A stretch of 11,277 nucleotides of DNA, from NCBI GenBank assembly GCA_012518325.1, contig JAAYSR010000031.1, positions 1 to 11,277 on the forward strand, given 5' to 3'. Source of the DNA: Bacillota bacterium (GTDB lineage: Bacteria > Bacillota > Limnochordia > Darwinibacteriales > Darwinibacteriaceae). The notes below the pieces were generated by a model. That model saw nothing but the letters and a program-made list of their open reading frames with translations. It did no database searches and was not told the DNA's origin. A program made the translations under genes and the position numbers. Of the stretch, positions 7,147 to 11,277 are shown piece by piece (position 1 is the stretch's first letter; every line of letters starts with the position of its first letter).

Positions 7147-7844
7147 TGAACCCCTCCCAAGATAACTCTAAGCTTCTGTTCTTCCAGGTGCACATCCTTG
7201 ATCTCCACCGGATAAGGAAATGCCCCGAAGTCCATCACCAACTCGTAATTCTCGCTGAGAACTTCTAGCAAAAGATTCGGGATCCTTGTTTCCTGGACCC
7301 CCAAATCCTTCATAACATAGCGCAAGGAGGTGCCATTGTGCACTTTCAGTTCACCGCGCACTGTAATTTTCCACTCAATGTTCCAGAAGTTAAGGACGCC
7401 TACTAAATCTACCCCTTGTGGCGAAATCTCGATGTGCAAAAGCTTGTCAGGATCTGCTTTCTCCCACAGGAACTCATTGAGGGCCTGTTCTTGGACAATG
7501 ATTTCGCCCCTCAGATCAGCCGCGTCCAGCAGAACCGCTTCCTTTTCCTGCCAGAGCAGGCGGGGGTCAAGCCTGAGCTGCTCCCCCCGGAGGTGCGCCT
7601 GCGCGATTTTCAGGCCGTCGATAACGGCATCAGAGGCGGTAAGATCCAGGCGTGGGATGCGTCCCCAGAGAAGTTCCCAGCCCCAGGGTGTCTGTACCTC
7701 GACCCGCGCCTCACTGGCCTGCAGCGAGGCGGCAAGTTCACTTTCAAACTCCCGCTCCAGATAAGGAACCAGGAGCAGTCTGGGAACACCGAGAATGACT
7801 ATGGCTATGGCCAAGACTGCTATGATCAGCTTGTAACGGTTCAT
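7143..7844 (-). CDS. LmeA/DUF2993-like membrane-anchored protein
   Basis: A 233-residue protein with an N-terminal transmembrane anchor or signal segment (about 5-27), followed by a soluble, probably extracytoplasmic, beta-rich domain with no catalytic motif that I recognise. The layout resembles the LmeA family (DUF2993): a short linker starting VPYLEREFESELAASL, alternating beta strands, and a C-terminal segment FPYPVEIKDVHLEEQKLRVIL. LmeA of mycobacteria is a periplasmic phospholipid-binding protein that supports lipomannan maturation. Carrying that role over to this protein is inference. Start ATG 7844 has AGGTG seven bases upstream. The stop TGA overlaps the ATG of the next gene by four bases, so the two are very likely co-translated. 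The gene lies just after the prfB terminator, with no space for a normal promoter between. The family call is moderate, from pattern only. Confidence 0.7.
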   Translation of the reverse strand: MNRYKLIIAVLAIAIVILGVPRLLLVPYLEREFESELAASLQASEARVEVQTPWGWELLWGRIPRLDLTASDAVIDGLKIAQAHLRGEQLRLDPRLLWQEKEAVLLDAADLRGEIIVQEQALNEFLWEKADPDKLLHIEISPQGVDLVGVLNFWNIEWKITVRGELKVHNGTSLRYVMKDLGVQETRIPNLLLEVLSENYELVMDFGAFPYPVEIKDVHLEEQKLRVILGGVQ

Positions 7845-7867
7845 AACTCCGCACCTGTTTCCCTTCT

Positions 7868-7902
7868 AAAAAAGCGGCCTTCCCGGTGAAGGAAAAGGCC
7901 AC
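7868..7902 (-). terminator. Intrinsic terminator after prfB
   Basis: On the minus strand an 11-bp stem (GTGGCCTTTTC pairing with GGGAAGGCCGC, including three or four G-U pairs) closes a 7-base loop and is followed directly by TTTTTT. It begins eight bases after the prfB stop and ends 23 bases before the next start codon. This is a standard rho-independent terminator, expected to end or attenuate secA-prfB transcription. Confidence 0.85.
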
Positions 7903-7909
7903 TTTCTGT

Positions 7910-8993
7910 CTATTGTTTCAACTTGAGGTATCCTTCTATGAAGGGGTTTATATCGCCGTCCATGACACCATCGACATTGCCCACTTCTATGTTGGTGCGA
8001 TGGTCCTTAACCATGGTATAGGGGCAAAATACGTAGGAACGAATCTGACTGCCCCAGGCTATGTCCTGCTGTTGACCCTTTAGACTCTCCATTTTGGCCC
8101 GTTGTTCTTCCAACTGCCGCTCCAAGAGGCGTGCTTTGAGAATCTTCAGCGCCGCTTCACGGTTGGCATGCTGAGACCGCTCTGACTGGCATTGCACCAC
8201 AATTCCCGTAGGCAGGTGTGTGATCCGGATGGCCGAGTCCGTCTTGTTTACATGCTGGCCCCCGGCCCCGCTGGCCCGATAGGTATCCACCCTCAAATCT
8301 TCAGGTTTGATCTCTACCGTTACATCATCTTCAATCTCCGGCAACACTTCTACTGAGGAAAAGGACGTATGCCTGCGACCCGAAGAATCAAAGGGAGATA
8401 TGCGCACCAAACGGTGCACACCCTTTTCGCTCCTGAGATACCCATAAGCGTTCTCCCCTTTGATCAAAAGGGTGACATCCTTCAGGCCCGCTTCCTCTCC
8501 CGGCTGGTAGTCCAGGACCTCTACGGTGTAGCCCTGATCTTCAGCCCAGCGCGTATACATACGCAGCAGCATGGAGGCCCAATCCTGAGATTCCGTCCCC
8601 CCGGCTCCGGGGTGAATTGTCAAAATTGCGTTATTAGAATCATACTCACCGTCCAGCAGCGACGCCAGCTCCAGTTCGTCCACTGCCCGCTGGAGAGTGG
8701 GCATCAGGGCATCCAGCTCTGCCTCAAGGCCGTGATCTTCGGTTTCATCCAGCAGTTCCACCAGAGTCACAGCATCATCATGAAGCCTGCTGACCCTTCT
8801 CCACTCCTGGATAGTTCTCTTTACAGAACTGATCTCCTTGGCAGTCTGCTGGGCCAATTCCTGGTTATCCCAGAAACCCTCTTCCAGCATCGCCTCCTCG
8901 AGTTCCTGCAGCCGAGCCTCTTTCGCATCAATGTCAAAGATACCCCCGCATTTCCTCGATTCGTCTACCTAAGTCTGATAGCAACTCCCGCAT
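7910..8993 (-). CDS. prfB: Peptide chain release factor 2, with programmed +1 frameshift
   Basis: RF2 recognises UGA and UAA stop codons and triggers peptidyl-tRNA hydrolysis on the ribosome. Translation starts at ATG 8993, seven bases after GGGAGG (9001-9006) and four bases after the secA stop. After 19 codons (MRELLSDLGRRIEEMRGYL) the frame meets TGA at 8934-8936. Skipping one base gives DIDAKEARLQELEEA and joins the long frame that ends at TAG 7910, for about 360 residues in all, close to the 365 of Escherichia coli RF2. In the full protein the tripeptide anticodon SPF falls at about 199-201 and the catalytic GGQ at about 244-246, within GAGGQHVNKTDSA. A gene model starting at ATG 8890 would lose 34 N-terminal residues. 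Expression is probably autoregulated: when RF2 is scarce, the UGA is read slowly and frameshifting rises. An intrinsic terminator follows. Confidence 0.97.
8933..8947 (-). promoter_or_regulatory. RF2 programmed +1 frameshift signal
   Basis: The minus strand reads GGGGG TAT CTT TGA C. It has an internal Shine-Dalgarno-like G run three bases ahead of the CTT slip codon, then the in-frame TGA (8934-8936) and a following C, a poor termination context. This matches the well-studied E. coli prfB signal over these 15 bases. Peptidyl-tRNA on CUU slips to UUU, so reading resumes with GAC. The downstream frame continues without interruption to the RF2 stop. Confidence 0.96.
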
Positions 8994-8997
8994 TAGA

Positions 8998-11277
8998 CTA
9001 CCTCCCATGGCACTTTTTGTACTTCTTCCCGCTCCCGCAAGGGCAGGGATCGTTGCGGCCGACTTTCTGCTCGACCCGGCGGGGTTCCTGCTTCACGGCC
9101 TCTCCCTGGTTAGTCTGGGCACCGGCCAGCCGATCCTTTGGCTGAGTGAGGGTTCGCTCCTCTGCCAGACGCACCTTAAAGAGCATGCTGATTGTATCTT
9201 CCTGGATACTGTTGACCATCTCCTGAAACATCTGATAAGCCTCAAAACGGTACTCCAGCAACGGATCCCGCTGGGCCAGAGCCCTCAAGCCTATGCCTTC
9301 CCGCAAATCGTCCATGGCACTGAGGTGGTTCATCCACTTCTGATCAATAATCTGCAGCAGAACGACCTTTTCAATCTGTCTCTGCAAATCCAGACCATAC
9401 TCCGCAGTCCGCTGGGCATAGGCCTCCTTGGCCAGGCCCACCAGCCTTTGCACTATTTCTTCAGGCGTCAGATCGCCAAGTTCGTCTACAGTCAGCGGCA
9501 AAGGCTTGCCGACAATCTCGGCATACTGCTGCCGCAAACCCTCCAGATCCCATTCTTCAGGGATAATTTTCTCATCAGCATAGCGCTGGACCAAACGTTC
9601 AAAGACCGGTTCAAACATTGCCGAAATTTGCTCCGAAATGTTCTCGTCCAGGAGAACCCCCCGCCTTTGTCCGTAAATCACTTCACGCTGCTGATTCATT
9701 ACATCGTCGTATTCCAGAACCTGTTTTCTGATTTCAAAGTGGCGGCTTTCCACGCGCTTTTGGGCATTTTCGATACCCTTGCTGATTTGCGGATGGTCAA
9801 TCACCTGGTCCTCTTCCCAGCCGAGGCGATCCATGATCCCCATAATGCGCTCCGAACCAAAGAGGCGCATAATGTCGTCCTCCATAGAGACATAAAACTG
9901 GGAGGAACCTGGATCCCCTTGGCGGCCGGCCCGTCCCCGCAGCTGATTGTCAATGCGCCTGGACTCATGGCGTTCGGTTCCGATGATGTGAAGGCCGCCC
10001 AACTCGACTACACCTTCACCAAGGACGATATCGGTACCCCGTCCGGCCATGTTTGTGGCAATGGTAACCATGCCCTTCTGGCCTGCGTACTTGACGATTT
10101 CCGCCTCTTTATCGTGATACTTGGCATTCAGCACCTGATGGGGAATGCCCTCCCGCTTGAGCATCGCACTGTACTTTTCCGAGCTCTCAATGCTGATGGT
10201 CCCCACCAGCACCGGCTGGCCCTTGCTGTGGCGTTCCACAATGTCTCTGATGATGGCCCGTTCCTTGCCTTTAGCGGTTTTGTACACCGCATCCGGCAGG
10301 TCTTTTCTGATCATGGGCTTGTTGGTGGGAATCACCACTACATCAAGGCCGTAGATTTTCCGGAACTCTTCTTCTTCGGTTTTCGCTGTGCCGGTCATAC
10401 CCGCCAGCTTCTCATACATTCTGAAGTAGTTCTGGTAAGTGATGGATGCCAGGGTTTGGCTTTCCTTCAATACCGAAACCCCTTCTTTAGCCTCAATACT
10501 TTGGTGCAGGCCGTCGGAATAACGTCTCCCGGGCATCAGGCGCCCAGTGAACTCATCTACTATAATCACTTCGCCATCTTTCACCACGTAATCACGGTCA
10601 CGGACAAAAAACTCTTTCGCTTTCAGCGCCTGGTTCAGGTAATGGTTCAACTCAAAGTGCACATCGTCAAATAAGTTGTCAATGCCTAAAATCTTCTCCA
10701 CACGGGCGACGCCCTCTTCGGTTATAGCTATAGTCCGTGCCTTTTCATCCACATTGTAATCCCGTTCCGGCCTTAGCTGGGGAACGATTTGGGCAAAGCG
10801 CATATAATGCCTGGCTGAATCCTCAGCAGCCCCTGAAATAATGAGGGGAGTTCTGGCCTCGTCGATCAAAATCGAGTCCACTTCGTCCACAATGGCGTAA
10901 TGGAGAGGCCTCTGCACCATCTGTTCAGGGGACACAACCATATTGTCCCTCAAGTAGTCAAAGCCAAACTCGTTGTTAGTGCCGTAGGTTATATCAGCAC
11001 TGTAAGCTGTTTTCCGTTCTGCAAAGCTCAGCCCGTTGACAACAACTCCGACAGATAACCCCAGAAACTCATATATTTGACCCATCCACTCTGCGTCACG
11101 CCTGGCCAGGTAGTCATTGACAGTGACCACATGCACACCCTGCTTGGTTAAAGCATTGAGGTAGACGGGCAGTGTGGCAACCAGCGTCTTGCCTTCACCT
11201 GTCTTCATCTCGGCAATTCGGCCCTGGTGAAGAATGATGCCGCCTAAGAGCTGCACGTCAAAATGGCGCATGTTCAA
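8998..11277 (-). CDS. secA: Preprotein translocase ATPase SecA (5' end cut by window edge)
   Basis: SecA is the cytosolic ATPase that drives unfolded preproteins through the SecYEG channel. About 759 residues are visible. The N-terminal 80 or so expected for a SecA of roughly 840 residues lie beyond the right edge, so the TTG at the edge is an internal codon and not a start. In visible numbering: Walker A MKTGEGKT (24-31), DEAD-type Walker B DEVDSILIDEARTP (131-144), the preprotein-crosslinking region from about 240, AGMTGTAKT (292-300), the second nucleotide-binding fold with TNMAGRGTDIVLG (408-420) and RGRAGRQGDPGSSQF (448-461). A variable linker leads to a C-terminal zinc-binding tail with Cys745, Cys747, Cys756 and His757, the SecB/ribosome/lipid-contacting element. 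The stop TAG is at 8998-9000, and the last codons also form the prfB ribosome binding site. No frameshift or missing motif is seen. Identification is secure. Confidence 0.98.
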   Translation of the reverse strand: MNMRHFDVQLLGGIILHQGRIAEMKTGEGKTLVATLPVYLNALTKQGVHVVTVNDYLARRDAEWMGQIYEFLGLSVGVVVNGLSFAERKTAYSADITYGTNNEFGFDYLRDNMVVSPEQMVQRPLHYAIVDEVDSILIDEARTPLIISGAAEDSARHYMRFAQIVPQLRPERDYNVDEKARTIAITEEGVARVEKILGIDNLFDDVHFELNHYLNQALKAKEFFVRDRDYVVKDGEVIIVDEFTGRLMPGRRYSDGLHQSIEAKEGVSVLKESQTLASITYQNYFRMYEKLAGMTGTAKTEEEEFRKIYGLDVVVIPTNKPMIRKDLPDAVYKTAKGKERAIIRDIVERHSKGQPVLVGTISIESSEKYSAMLKREGIPHQVLNAKYHDKEAEIVKYAGQKGMVTIATNMAGRGTDIVLGEGVVELGGLHIIGTERHESRRIDNQLRGRAGRQGDPGSSQFYVSMEDDIMRLFGSERIMGIMDRLGWEEDQVIDHPQISKGIENAQKRVESRHFEIRKQVLEYDDVMNQQREVIYGQRRGVLLDENISEQISAMFEPVFERLVQRYADEKIIPEEWDLEGLRQQYAEIVGKPLPLTVDELGDLTPEEIVQRLVGLAKEAYAQRTAEYGLDLQRQIEKVVLLQIIDQKWMNHLSAMDDLREGIGLRALAQRDPLLEYRFEAYQMFQEMVNSIQEDTISMLFKVRLAEERTLTQPKDRLAGAQTNQGEAVKQEPRRVEQKVGRNDPCPCGSGKKYKKCHGR
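9001..9006 (-). promoter_or_regulatory. Ribosome binding site of prfB inside the secA 3' end
   Basis: GGGAGG lies in the last two sense codons of secA, seven bases before ATG 8993. It fixes the true prfB start upstream of the frameshift site and suggests translational coupling of the two genes. Confidence 0.85.

Noticed and set aside
7910..8890. prfB as a 326-codon gene starting at ATG 8890
   Set aside because: It would omit 34 conserved N-terminal residues. A better start with a ribosome binding site and a textbook frameshift signal lies upstream at 8993.
8369..9145. Plus-strand open frame of 258 codons across the prfB-secA junction
   Set aside because: It is antisense to two highly conserved genes and to the frameshift signal, with no family likeness.
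9007..10674. Plus-strand open frame of 555 codons opposite secA
   Set aside because: It lies wholly antisense to the clearly coding secA with all its motifs. The product has no recognisable domain and has the composition of an antisense shadow, and no ribosome binding site or operon context supports it.
1..11277. Mobile element, CRISPR array, tRNA/rRNA or defence system
   Set aside because: No transposase, integrase, direct-repeat array, terminal inverted repeats or RNA gene signature was seen. Every gene has a housekeeping or envelope context and the same strand.

Overview
All supported genes in this window lie on the minus strand, so the region is transcribed from right to left. Gene content and signals point to a Bacillota (Firmicutes) genome of clostridial type with moderate GC: AGGAGG-like ribosome binding sites, GTG starts, a secA-prfB pair, a CsaB/TagA cell-wall module and a YitT-family gene. 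I cannot name a genus from sequence alone. Coding is dense. The longest gap between genes is about 125 bp (2789-2913), so there is no gene-free stretch above 300 bp.

Right part (11277 to 7868): the 3' nine tenths of secA, then prfB four bases downstream. prfB carries an intact programmed +1 frameshift, with an in-frame TGA after codon 19 inside the GGGGGTATCTTTGAC signal. It must therefore be annotated as one gene of about 360 residues and not as a shorter ORF starting at 8890. A good intrinsic terminator follows prfB.

Middle part (7844 to 2914): a tight run of five genes. These are a membrane-anchored LmeA/DUF2993-like protein, a large DUF5693-like polytopic membrane protein, a CsaB-type polysaccharide pyruvyl transferase, a TagA/WecG-type glycosyltransferase and a YitT/DUF161-DUF2179 membrane protein. 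Junctions are 4-bp or about 35-bp overlaps, or 4-bp gaps. The csaB and tagA genes suggest assembly of a pyruvylated secondary cell-wall polymer, the usual anchor for SLH-domain surface proteins. The two poorly known genes ahead of them are candidates for unrecognised parts of that system. A 9-bp-stem hairpin sits on the yitT stop codon.

Left part (2913 to 1): a plausible sigma-A promoter, then a CtpA/CtpB-type S41 protease, a multi-pass membrane protein with a C-terminal PDZ domain (MinJ-like in layout), and the start of an unrecognised single-span membrane protein cut by the window edge.

As I recall it, the order resembles the Bacillus subtilis neighbourhood secA-prfB-yvjA(YitT type)-cccB-ftsE-ftsX-ctpB-swrA-minJ. 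Here a four-gene envelope module is inserted after prfB, and cccB/ftsEX is absent between yitT and ctp. The region reads as a conserved secretion, envelope and division neighbourhood rather than a mobile or defence island. I see no tRNA, rRNA, CRISPR, insertion sequence or phage feature.
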